64,000 nt of DNA from Ligustrum vulgare (Eukaryota > Streptophyta > Magnoliopsida > Lamiales > Oleaceae). The translations under genes were made by a program, and so were the position numbers. The stretch is from NCBI GenBank assembly GCA_963555705.1, contig OY743183.1, positions 25,889,932 to 25,953,931 of the forward strand, read 5' to 3'. The notes beneath the pieces were generated by a model that searched no databases, was not told where the DNA came from, and saw only the letters and a program-made list of their open reading frames with translations. Shown here piece by piece: positions 54,572 through 64,000 of the stretch; the stretch's first letter is position 1, and each line of letters opens with the position of its first letter.

Positions 54572-54712
54572 TTTGAGGATGGTGTGTGCGGAAGTGTATT
54601 AATCAAGACATGTGATCTCATGCTTGGCCAAATATGTAAACAAAATAAATTTAAGGAGCTTTCAGAATTAAACCTTCTTGATGTACGTTGTTGTTTGATG
54701 TTTCCTACGTTT
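54572..54712 (-). repeat. Viral terminal redundancy, copy 2 (141 nt)
   Basis: The same 141 nt as 44711-44851, here in natural continuity with the primer site. At 54712 it stops abruptly against host sequence gccatctc. Confidence 0.95.
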
Positions 54713-55440
54713 GCCATCTCTACACAATGCCTACGTCACCACAGAACTACCACCGCTGCTGCACCACCATCATCACCACACCACTGCCCACAGCTGCATC
54801 ACTATCATTACCACACCACAACCAACGTTTGCATCACATCATCATCACCTGCACCACCACCCTCGCACACCCTCAAACCACAGAATGTTGCGAACCACCA
54901 CTGCAAAGGACATTGTTCTACTGCACAAAAATAACCACACCTTCACCACACAGTATCAACATATACCCCTACCACCACCACTACCACCACCATCGCACCG
55001 CACACAAACCAACAACCATATAAAAATGAATGAAGAAAATAGATTCAAATGACCACAGAAAACATATTCAGATCTCGACAGAAAGTAGATTCCGATGGGA
55101 CAAGTCATATACTGCCTTTTGTTGAGGCGGCATCGTGTGGCTGCGGTGGCATCACGCGTCTGCGTCTGCGGTGCCTTAGCCAACGAAGAGCAGCATCGCT
55201 ACTATGGCATCCTGGCAAAGAGCGGGAGGGCGGGGATCGCCAGGATGAGGGAAAGGAGAGAATCCCCTTTGAGAAATGGAAGGTGTTGCGACAGGCGGTC
55301 GGCTGCCAGTTTCCAGCGGAGATAGCAAATGTTGATCGGGTCCTGATGGTAGATCTAGAGTTGGATTATATTAGAGAGGATAGATATAGAAATAATTAGG
55401 ATTTGAAATATATTATAATAGTTAATTAAATTGTTTTATT
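54713..55440. repeat. CAC-rich segment, host side of the viral insertion
   Basis: ccaccaccat-type low complexity to about 55020. Then comes a higher-GC stretch (55085-55340) in which plus-strand frames of up to 116 codons exist, but they resemble nothing I know and the composition explains them. Related in order and tail to 38400-39310. Together with 39871-43512 and 44683-44709 it was one segment before the viral and LTR insertions. Confidence 0.55.
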
Positions 55441-56155
55441 TTGTATTAAATATATTAATTAAATTCTATTAACACCTGATTTTTAAAAAATGAAATTTCT
55501 CCTCTTTTTATTTGAATTGTATACTTCATATGTAGGGCTAAATGTAATATTCCCAAGTAGAAATTGGCCTACTATTAGTGGTAATTTTGGAAAGATTGGG
55601 CTGGAGAGGGTGGGCGATTGTGGTGGCCCAAGAAATTAAGCCTAGAAGAAGAATTTCAACTTAAGACAATGGATCATACATAATTCAATAAGAACTGATA
55701 AAAGGTCCCAAACGAGGTGTCAAAACATCTTCAAGAAATTCTCTAAAAACAAGATAGGTCTTTTTATCGGATAACTACATCCTTGAGCTCTAGGTTCGAA
55801 TTTCTTCACGATAGTACCTTCGTTAACTTCGACCTTACTAATGACTAAATTGGTTTCGTTGGAACTCATATTGCAACTAGAGAGTCAATATTTAAAAATA
55901 AGATTTAAAAAACTCCTTTTTTTTTTTTTTACTTTTTAAATAGAGAGTGGTGGTGTGACTCTCCAAATTTAAAGAGTCAAATTGGTTTATATTCTTAAAT
56001 TACAATGATTGCGTTTAATATGCTACATATGTCAATACTTTCCTATTTGAATTGTTTGACCATTGACATATAAAAAAATACGTTAAATAAGATATCGAGA
56101 GAAATCAATATTTGTTCTTTGAGAAAACAAAAAAAACAGTCCAAATAGAGATCTT

Positions 56156-56219
<64 letters not shown>

Positions 56220-56260
56220 TTTAAATTTAAAGATGTTATTTATATTATAAACAAAAACCA
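55441..56260. repeat. Composite repeat tail and dispersed repeat
   Basis: 55480-55650 matches 28760-28905, and 55650-56240 matches 36170-36540. It includes a (TA)29 run (56159-56217), a run of T (55918-55931) and no gene. Confidence 0.75.
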
Positions 56261-56860
56261 ATTACAATTAATTCATTAAGCCTAAAACTAAAAGAAAATG
56301 CTCCTACAACTGAGCATGTTCGATGCCTTATTTCCACTATTGTATAAACGCTTGTCCATATTCGAAGGGAGATGAGATGATTCTACTTTCATTTTTATAT
56401 TTTTAACCATTTAAGTTAAGCTAAACATATTAATATAGTTCGATCCTTTTGTACCTTGACTCAAGCATTAAAACTTTCTTTAAGGGACACTATCTTATAT
56501 ATCTATTAACGTATGTACTGTAGAATCATCTGTTGGATATTGGTTAATAAATCTTAATAATAACGATATAATTCAAGATATAGTTGCACCAACAAATCCA
56601 ATTAGAAATAATTAATCTTTGCAGATTGATCTATTAGCTAAACCACTTTATTTGGAGGGGCAAAAGATATGTACATTGTCGAATTAGTTATGAGTTGGTA
56701 AAAGGTTTTATGTTTAGCTCGACTCAAACCTTAATGGATCATTAGAAGCAATATTTAAACGAGTTAAGTACACAAATACAAAATTTTAAGGGATCTATTT
56801 TTAAATATCACGTATTTTAAAAAATATTTTAAGAATGTAAAACATATTATCAAAATTAGG
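56261..56860. other. AT-rich, no gene seen
   Basis: No recognisable coding, RNA or transposon sequence. Confidence 0.5.
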
Positions 56861-57297
56861 TAATCAGATAATGAAAATCGTATTGACAGTTTGTAATTAA
56901 TTACAATTGTAACTTAATTTCAATTTTATAATTAATTACAAATATAACTAACTAATTAATTACAATTAAGTTATAATTAAGTTACAATTTTAATTGTAAT
57001 CAATTACGAATTGTAATTAATTACAATTTCAACTTACTTACATTAATTTGTAATGAATTACGATTTTGCAAATGCTTACAATTGTAACTAAGTAAAAACT
57101 ATTGTAACTTAATTGTATATTACAAGTCACTTGAAATCTCATTTTCCCCCTTTTAAGGTTAATTGAATTAGGTACAAATTATAAATAATTATAGTTTGTA
57201 ATTAATTACAATTGAAAATTTATTTCAATTTTACAATTAATTACAATGATAACTAATGAATTAGTTACAATTGTAAGTTGTAACTAATTCACTTTAT
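56861..57297. repeat. Palindromic AATTACAATT / AATTGTAATT array
   Basis: About two dozen copies of taattacaa(t/g) and its reverse complement ttgtaatta, frequently as back-to-back palindromes (ttgtaattaattacaa at 56892 and 57019). It ends where the LTR fragment starts. Confidence 0.8.
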
Positions 57298-58505
57298 TCC
57301 ATTATCCATATTTTGATCAAATTATTTAAATGCAATTAATGAGTTTTGAAAATTCATATTCCTAATGTTGCTAAGACTCCCTTTCGGACAAAAATTAATA
57401 CATTTCTCTACACATAATTCGATTATATTTCTATGACGAATACAAATGTGTAAGAAAACATTAAAGAAAAATGGATTTTTTTTTTTTTTTGTGGATAACA
57501 CAAAGTATAAGGGTATATTTCTATCATCTATCAGACTTTGTGGTAATTAATCAACGTCTAATAATTTCCTACTCTTTCGAACATAGCAAATTATCACAAA
57601 CATTAACAATTATGCGTCCACAGTCATAGATGAAAATAAAAATATAATTAATTGCATCAAACTCATGAAAAGTGTAAATTAAATAACAAGTCAAAACATG
57701 GAATCCGGAACTAAAGTATCATTACAATTCCAACAAGAAAATCTAGCACAGATACATGATTAAAGATAATTCACAAAAAAGAATGGATAGATATCATCCC
57801 ATTCATGTTCTCGATCCTTGTTCTTCAATCTTTCATTTGGCCTTGAATGGATTCCCTAGCAGTTGGACAACGTTTTGACATGAAACAAGATAATTGGGAA
57901 CTCCTAATTTCGTACCTCAAGTCTGGTATATATCGATTTCCTAAAATTTTAGGTTACTTGGGGAGGAAGATAGCTGAAATCCGCGCAAAAAAGCCCACCA
58001 GACGGTCCAGTGGATAATCGTGTGGCCGCACGGTAGAAATCCGTGCGATCGAGCGATTCTACAGGTGTAGCCTCAGTCGTCGAATTTTTGCATTATGTGA
58101 TTGCGCGGTATAACGGCGTGCGATCGCGCGGTTCAACTTCTGAAGGTAATTTCATCTTTTAATTTCGATCTAAGTTGGTCCTCAAAGTTTATTTGCATCA
58201 CAGGTTCTCCAATTTTCGATTGTTGCAATTTAGCCACAAAACTTCTGATTTCTTCCAAATTTGATTTATTCTTCAATTTTTCTTCCAATTGGCCCTTTCA
58301 TTTACTTCATCAACTCTTGATTTTTATACTTTGACATTTTTATCATCCAATTGTTTGATTTTAGCTTCAATTCCATTATTTTCTCGACTTTGGGGTTATT
58401 CCTGAAACATAAACAATTACTAACGAAATGAATAACAAATATTCTTAAACAAACAAATAAAATATTGCTTTTAGGATAGAAATAGTGTATAAAATACACT
58501 TATCA
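57298..58505 (-). repeat. Truncated LTR of the TGATAAG gypsy family
   Basis: On the minus strand it begins TGATAAGTGTATTTTATACAC at 58505 and runs colinear with 17329-16205. The terminal ~220 bp of the LTR are missing on the left. It contains cgatcgagcg / cgatcgcgcgg motifs (58045-58130), as the other family members do. No target duplication was found. Confidence 0.8.
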
Positions 58506-58519
58506 ATGTGTCTGAAACA

Positions 58520-58970
58520 TAATAACATTATTTTACTTAATTCCATAAGTGAATCATATAGAGATGTTAAGAATGCAATTAAGTATGGTATGGAAAACCT
58601 AACACCCTAGATTGTCATGGATTCCCTTACAAGTAAGGAAATGGAGAATATGGCTCTTGAGTAAGAGGGGTGGCGAAGTGCACATGATGAAGGGTAGGGA
58701 CCAGCTAAAGCAAAACGGTCATATAGGAAATTAGGACAATAGTGACTCGAGTGATGACTTGAGTAATGAGGGTGGTAAGCAGAATGGTAGGAGTTGGGGC
58801 AAGTCTAAGTCCAGTATGAGTGGCAAACAATGTTATAACTTTTATAAGGCTGGACATTTTATATGAGACTTTCCTAAGAAGAAGGGTAAGTAGAAGAAAA
58901 ATGTGAGAGGTGAGGCAAATGTTGTTGGATCTAGTTATAACCTAAGTGAGATCGATGGTCACTCGTATTA
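58520..58970 (+). pseudogene. Copia gag fragment with degenerate zinc knuckle
   Basis: Readable as SYRDVKNAIKYGMENLTP (58555-58608), DSLTSKEMENMALE, GEVHMM-like, then CYNFYKAGHFI and FPKKKGK (58830-58893). This is a typical copia gag C-terminus in which the second and last Cys of the knuckle are lost (Phe in their place). Several stops. No LTR or pol accompanies it on this side. Confidence 0.75.
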
Positions 58971-59164
58971 ATAGGGAACCTAATTACTACATGTGCATCT
59001 TTTGAAATTCATTTTGCATGTTTGATTGCTTAATTCAATGTGGTATTTAATGTTACATTTCAATTTGCTTGATATGTGTTTTTACATGAATTTTTGTGTG
59101 ATCTATTTTACTGCATGTAATGTGTGGGCATGCATAGTGGTCGGGGTGCATTAGCGGTAGTTCA

Positions 59165-59640
59165 TTTTTTAGCTTCTTAAGTTTATTCACAAGCACTTGT
59201 ACTCCATGCACTCGTAGGAGTAGGGGAATGTTATCAAAAAATTTCAAATCAAAATAGTTAGAAATATGAAATTTTTTAGTATCTTTCTCCTCGACTTTGT
59301 ACTTGTTCTCTAGTGCATCCCAAATTTCTTTTACAGATATAGTATTCGTTTAAAGATCATAGAGACGATCTAAAAGTACATTGAAAATGTGGCCTCATCA
59401 TATTGATTCATCTTCTTCTCCCTTCTTTTCGTTTAGTCTTTGTATGTCTGGTGTCTTCTTCGATCGGTTCAGGGAGTACTGCCAATTTCAGATCAAAGAT
59501 GTAAAAAATCTTCAATGCCATTAGGAGGAACTTGATATTGTCTTGCCACCTTGTAAAATTTGTATTATTGAAGCGATCAAATCTTACCCAATCTTGATTC
59601 ATAAGTTTGATATTAGCCATCATGGTTTCATTCTCCATCA
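59165..59640 (-). pseudogene. Copia gag N-terminal fragment
   Basis: ATG at 59640. DWVRFDRFNNTNFTRWQDNIKFLLMALKI (UBN2/DUF4219-type gag start) leads to EIWDALENKY (about 59300-59330, another frame) and LVNKLKKLKNELPL at 59165-59205, where homology stops. The start lies 20 bp inside an LTR end at 59660. Frameshifts and a stop after YDL occur. Confidence 0.8.
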
Positions 59641-59659
59641 ATAAGATATCCTTTGAGAT

Positions 59660-60357
59660 TGTTGAAATATATGTAAAAGATGCAGAAAAAAAATAAAGAC
59701 AAACAAAAACTAATGTAAGTAAAAAAAAAAGGAAATTTAATTAAAATGTATCATAAGGCTTGACCACGTAAATTATTGTCTTCAAACAATATTTCCCTCC
59801 TCTCGGCAATTGATGGTGTTAATCAAGCCAACAAAGGTAGAATAAAACTCAAGCACTTAAGTTTTCTTATAAGAACACAAGAACACAAGTTGCTTTTATT
59901 TTGTATTTATTTGGACAAACTTTTGATATGAAATGATTTTGATGAATGCAGTGTTTTTGTATTGAAATATATATCCAATTTATAGATTTTCAAACACCTC
60001 TTTGAAGTGGTATAAGCTACACTACGAAAAGCCATGATTTTTCATGAAAATACTTGAGAAAAAAAAATCTCAACTTCCCACCGATACAAACGGACTCCCA
60101 ACGGAACTCCTTGTGATAGCATTGTGAGATCATAAAGTACAAAAAAGATGTCCAAAAAATACCTTACGATCGTAATGTTATAGCCCTTGCGATCGCGTGG
60201 CTTTGTCGTTTTGCAAATTGCACAAAATTATGTGCTCCTTGCAATCGCAAGCTGTTAAGCCCTTGCGATCGCAAGGCATGAATTTTCATTTTTCATCTAT
60301 TTCAACAATTTCAATAATTCAATCACTTCAACACTTCTTAAACATGAATTTCCAACA
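59660..60357 (-). repeat. Copia LTR (5' LTR of a truncated element)
   Basis: 698 bp. On the minus strand it starts TGTTGGAAATTCATG and ends ATATATTTCAACA, a common copia LTR terminus pair. It is followed directly by the gag start at 59640, so this is the 5' LTR. The remainder of the element and its other LTR are missing. It contains cgatcgcgtgg/cgatcgcaagg motifs (60186-60285). The bases beyond it are ggtac. Confidence 0.7.
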
Positions 60358-62365
60358 GGTACACTTGAATTATTCATTCTCTACGAGGTTTATTTAAAAT
60401 CGTAATAATGTCAAATCGGAGCATATTATTTTGGGATGGTTTTAGATTAAGTAATTAGCAAATTATTAATCATTTTAACCCTGCATGCTTGCTTCAATGG
60501 TTCAAGTTAGATAGTTTTTCATTTTCAGTTTATAAATGGCTCCTATATTAAGGTTAATACTTGCCACTTTTATGGGAAAAGTGCAAGGTATGACTTTAAA
60601 AGCTACATAATTGATCTAGTTAATTAAAACTTATATGGAAACTCAAAAAAGATTGTAAATAGTTGCAAAGTTAATTTGGTAAAGTTTTTTTTATTGGTTT
60701 GAGCAATATTGAATACACGAGTTTGATTTAAGCCTCATATATATGTTGCACGAACTTGACTCGAGAATAGAACAAGGATGTGTTTATTGTGCACATGTAA
60801 AATGGACTCTAAGAAAGACAATTGAAATGTATATCCACAATTTATTCGAGTCTATTTTTCTCTAAACATGCCAACTACAATATGACCTAATTGTACATTT
60901 CGAACCCAATGTATTGCTCATTGGATTTGGATGAAGATATTTTAGGTTGATTTGGAAGGTGGCAGAATTGAAGTCAAATTTACAAGTAATCAAATAGTGA
61001 ATTAGATGGTAGAAAGGCATTATCAAAAGGGTTAACAATAATAATCAAATTAATAACTATTTGCCTCCTTGTTTGTTGAAATATAAACATCTTTAAGACA
61101 ATATAGCACCTAATTATTCTTAGTGTGTCAAATTTATCATTAGATGTAAATTGCAATGCATAGTTGGAGACAAAAAATATTAAAGGTTACATACGCTCTC
61201 TTTTAGATCTCTAATAAGAATCGTTATAATAGCATATTTGATATATTGAATTTGGTCATAATAAATGAGATTAAAAAGAAAAATAAGTTATAATTTTATA
61301 AGCGTAGCGCCAAGTGTTATGCATAAATGTAAATCAACTGTGTTTGATTCGATTTCATTTTAGGCAAAAATGTACAATTATTGAAGAATCACTAAAAATT
61401 CAAGCACTTGAAAAAATAACAGTATACCGCCATCATTTTTCAATTAAACAATCAAATTCTCAATTCATATCAATTTGTATACTATAAATTATACTCATAA
61501 TTACACACACAATCGTAGAAAAAATGGAAATTTTACCATTGAATAATTCCTTAAATTGAGTTTGGGGAAGCGAATTTATGAGTCTAGATTTTTTTTTTTT
61601 GTTTAAATTGAGATAATTGATATTGTTGTAGTTGTCGTTGGATTTGTACATATTGTTATTGCTATTAGATTTTCAGCATTTTCATATTCTGAATTTACGT
61701 CCCTAGAATTTTATACCGTCAAGAAGCAATTGGAGAGTGAATATGAGATGAAACATACAAATATGAAAAGTGTAGAAAACTGAACAACAATAACACAACA
61801 TATGTATAATTAATTCAACTACAACATCAACAATCTCAATCTTAACAACGACGAACTAGACATATATTTGACTGGGAGATTGGATCAATTTCAACTATTG
61901 CTCTACTGATACTTGTGTGATAAATAACATTTAGCTCCTGTTTGATAAAAATTAAAATTTGATTTTAATCTAAGTTAAAAGTCAACAATCAATCTCAATC
62001 ACATATTTTATACGTCACACAACTTTTATCAAAATCCACTAAAAATCTGATTAATATTGTATAATGACAATTGAACAATATAATAATATACAATTTTGAA
62101 AAATTACATAATGTAATAATTACATATAGTAAAACCGCAAAAGTTACAACCATTGAAAAATTATCTACTAAAAGAATTACATAAAAATAGAATAAAAAAT
62201 TACATCATGTAAAAGTATTGCATCTGTATTATACCTGATTTTGATAATTATTTTTGATACTTTTGTAATACATTACAATTGACTTGATTATAAATATTTC
62301 AAATCTAAGGGGGGTTTGTTCAATGTAGATTTTGAAAGACATTTAAAGACTTTTTTTAAATGAAT
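60358..62365. other. AT-rich intergenic stretch, no gene seen
   Basis: No credible ORF or RNA gene on either strand. Short aattacat/tgtaatt motifs recur at 62095-62275, related in style to 56861-57297. Confidence 0.5.
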
Positions 62366-63005
62366 TTCTTATAAGTGTATTTTATATGTTCGTTTGAGAA
62401 TATTCGATACTCATTTGGTTCTTATTTGTTTATATTTTAGAAAATAACTCAATGTTGAGAAAATGATGCAAATGAAGTAGATATTGAAGAATATGATGAT
62501 TATTGGAGCTAAATTATGAACATGAAATGCAAGAAGTCAATTGAGGAGAAAAAAAGGAAGAAAAGAAAAGTAATCAGAAGTATATGGACCAAATTGTCAC
62601 AATTGGAAGATGAAGGATCAGAAGTGCAAATAAAAGACGAGGACCAACTTAAAGGAATCAAAAAGGTGAAAATCGCATGCCAGACGATGAATTGCACGGC
62701 CAGGGGAGACTCTACTACGCGGCCACTCAAAGACATATGAAATCAATGGAACCGAAAATAGTACACAGGGCGGGCACTCGGGACTCTAGTGTACAGCTGT
62801 GCGCCTTTCCAAGTGGACCGATAGCTGAGCTTTTTGCGCGTAATTCAACAAATTTCTCATACCTTTAATCGAGGTTTAGCGAAAACTTATAAATACTTGA
62901 TGTCTTGCACGTTTTTGGGGTTCCCAACTTGTTATATTTCATGAAAAAACACTGTTCAATTGTCGAGGGATCCAGGGGAAGCTAGAAGCAAGATTGAAGA
63001 TACAA
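62366..63005 (+). repeat. LTR fragment of the TGATAAG gypsy family
   Basis: Starts cttataagtgtattttatatg. It continues with the family phrases tatattttagaaaataact, aaattgtcacaattggaag, aggaccaactt and gggttcccaa, in the same order as 3803-4500. It is truncated on the right. An open frame of 74 codons inside it (from 62516) is LTR sequence, not a gene. Confidence 0.65.
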
Positions 63006-64000
63006 GAGTAAGAGGATGAGCGGAGTGACTTCCTTCCATTGTTCTTGTGATTTAGAAAAAGTTTTATGCATCCTTGAGAAAGGACTTAAATAACATGAAA
63101 GAAGGAAAAAAAATACAGAATAAAGAAAATTAAATTCAATATTTTTTTTTTTTAAAAGTCCTTGAAAATCTTGGAGGCTAATGACAAATTAAAAGATTTT
63201 GTGGCTATACTTTTTGTTTAGAAATTAATACATAGACGATTTCATATGAATCTTTAAAAGTCATTGATATTTTGAATAAAACAAGTCTTTAATCTTTATA
63301 TAGTAAGTGCACCATGACTTTTATGAATTGTTAGAAAGTTCATTAAAATCTATATCAAGATTTTTATTGAGTATTAAAAGTCTAAATTGAATAACTCAAA
63401 ATTTTCGAATCCTTTGAAATCTTTAGAAGTATTTTAAAATTTACATTAAATAACCCCCCCCCCCCCCTCCCCTCCCCTCCCCTCATGTTTGTAATCATTT
63501 ACTTGATCCAAATAAAAAGAAGTTTTAGCCGTGCGGGTTTGGGGGTGGGGCCCCGTGACCCGCGGACACAATTAATTTTTGCCACATTAAGATCGGGGCT
63601 CATCGAGTTCTTTTGCCATTATTACTATTTTGTTTGCGATTCGAGATGACTTGATTTTGAGCTAAAAAGGGTGAACTAAAAATAAATAAATATAATATAA
63701 ATAAATAAAATAAAAGAGCCAAAATTCAAAAACTTTTACCTCCAATCCATAGGCTAAAATCGTATGAATCACTTTAGGTCAGAGCTGACCCCACTACTTA
63801 AATTCTGAATTCTTTTAGATTCACAATTTCAAAATTCTCAACCGCCGTCAACTAACGCCGTTATTTTATTCAATCCCACTCCTATAATTATCTGCTACAG
63901 AAGACAAACAAATTCACTGTCACCCACAAAAAGCAGTGTTGGATCTCAAGAAATCTCTTGATAAGGCAAGCCCAGAATACAAATAAGCGTAAAACATTAC
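63006..64000. other. Intergenic DNA with poly-C tract, no gene seen
   Basis: Contains ttagaag/ttaaaagtc-type AT-rich repeats, a C-run followed by ctccc repeats (63452-63485), a GC-rich pocket (63530-63560) and (aaata)n near 63680-63715. The last 200 bp are less AT-biased and could be the flank of a gene beyond the window, but nothing coding can be supported. Confidence 0.4.

Larger units (their letters stand above)
44710..54712 (-). mobile_element. Endogenous pararetrovirus (Caulimoviridae), rearranged near-complete genome
   Basis: A 10.0-kb viral insertion in three blocks. A (44710-50490) and C (52272-54712) lie on the minus strand; B (50491-52271) is inverted. In viral order the gene set is: primer site, two small ORFs, movement protein, virion-associated-like protein, coat protein with zinc knuckle, protease-RT-RNase H, transactivator/viroplasmin, promoter and poly(A) region. 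The coat gene is split between C and A by block B, which duplicates the 3' part of the transactivator gene and the promoter region. Separate coat and RT frames plus a viroplasmin gene place it near Caulimovirus/Soymovirus-type genera; I cannot assign a genus. Integration is not part of the viral cycle and presumably occurred by illegitimate repair. gcca occurs at both outer borders (44706-44709, 54713-54716). Confidence 0.95.

Noticed and set aside
44710..54712. Ordinary LTR retrotransposon, because 141-nt direct repeats flank the insert
   Set aside because: No integrase, the repeats are leader sequence next to the primer site, and viroplasmin, movement and coat genes are present.
54584..55399. 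Frames of 75-116 codons right of the viral insert
   Set aside because: They start in viral leader DNA or in CAC repeats, share no frame with the related copy at 38400 and match no known family.
58970..59160. Continuation of one gag gene between the fragments at 58520 and 59165
   Set aside because: The two fragments are on opposite strands and the DNA between them has no gag similarity, so they are separate remnants.
63790..64000. 5' end of a host gene at the right edge
   Set aside because: Base composition shifts slightly but there is no start codon with a sustained frame, TATA box or splice pattern that could be defended.

Overview
The window looks like repeat-rich intergenic DNA from a flowering plant nuclear genome, most likely a eudicot. 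The evidence is AT-rich sequence, nested Ty1/copia and Ty3/gypsy LTR retrotransposons primed by initiator tRNA-Met, solo LTRs, MITEs, two decayed plant gene fragments and a large endogenous pararetrovirus. No intact host gene, tRNA, rRNA or bacterial feature was found. The species cannot be named from the sequence.

Layout, left to right. 1-8165 is a pile of gypsy remnants: the 3' end of a Tat/Athila-type element, a 2.9-kb single LTR nested in it, an Athila-type integrase fragment and part of a Tekay-type LTR. 8166-13141 is a complete but decayed copia element with target-site duplication AAGAA. A fragment of a KNOLLE-like syntaxin gene follows at 13246-13574, then ~335-bp AT-rich tandem repeats and a 1.35-kb solo LTR flanked by CTAGT. 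17585-27405 is a full-length, heavily mutated Tekay chromovirus with duplication GTTTG. 29045-34650 is a DUF538 secreted-protein pseudogene whose signal peptide was split, three codons after the ATG, by a 5.2-kb copia element. 34979-44682 holds a hAT-type MITE, a foldback element, arrays of a TTGTGACC/GGTCACAA motif, and two more LTRs, one with a perfect ATTTT duplication.

The main item is 44710-54712: an endogenous Caulimoviridae genome covering essentially a whole viral genome (about 8 kb) in three rearranged segments. Segment C (52272-54712, minus) carries the primer-binding site, two 79-aa paralogous small ORFs, the movement protein, a virion-associated-like protein and the N-terminal half of the coat protein. 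Segment A (44710-50490, minus) carries the C-terminal coat protein with zinc knuckle, protease-RT-RNase H, the transactivator/viroplasmin and the promoter region. Segment B (50491-52271, plus) is an inverted second copy of the end of the transactivator gene and the promoter region, placed inside the coat gene. Separate coat and polymerase ORFs and a viroplasmin gene resemble Caulimovirus/Soymovirus-type genomes rather than badnaviruses. Two of the breakpoints fall at the tRNA primer site, where viral DNA normally carries a discontinuity. Most viral ORFs are open, so the insertion looks young compared with the surrounding transposons.

54713-64000 returns to repeat debris: a CAC-rich segment related to 38400-39310, palindromic AATTACAATT arrays, two gypsy LTR fragments, and pieces of copia gag genes with one copia LTR. 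The biology of the window is therefore layered insertion. The only host coding remnants are the syntaxin and DUF538 pseudogenes.
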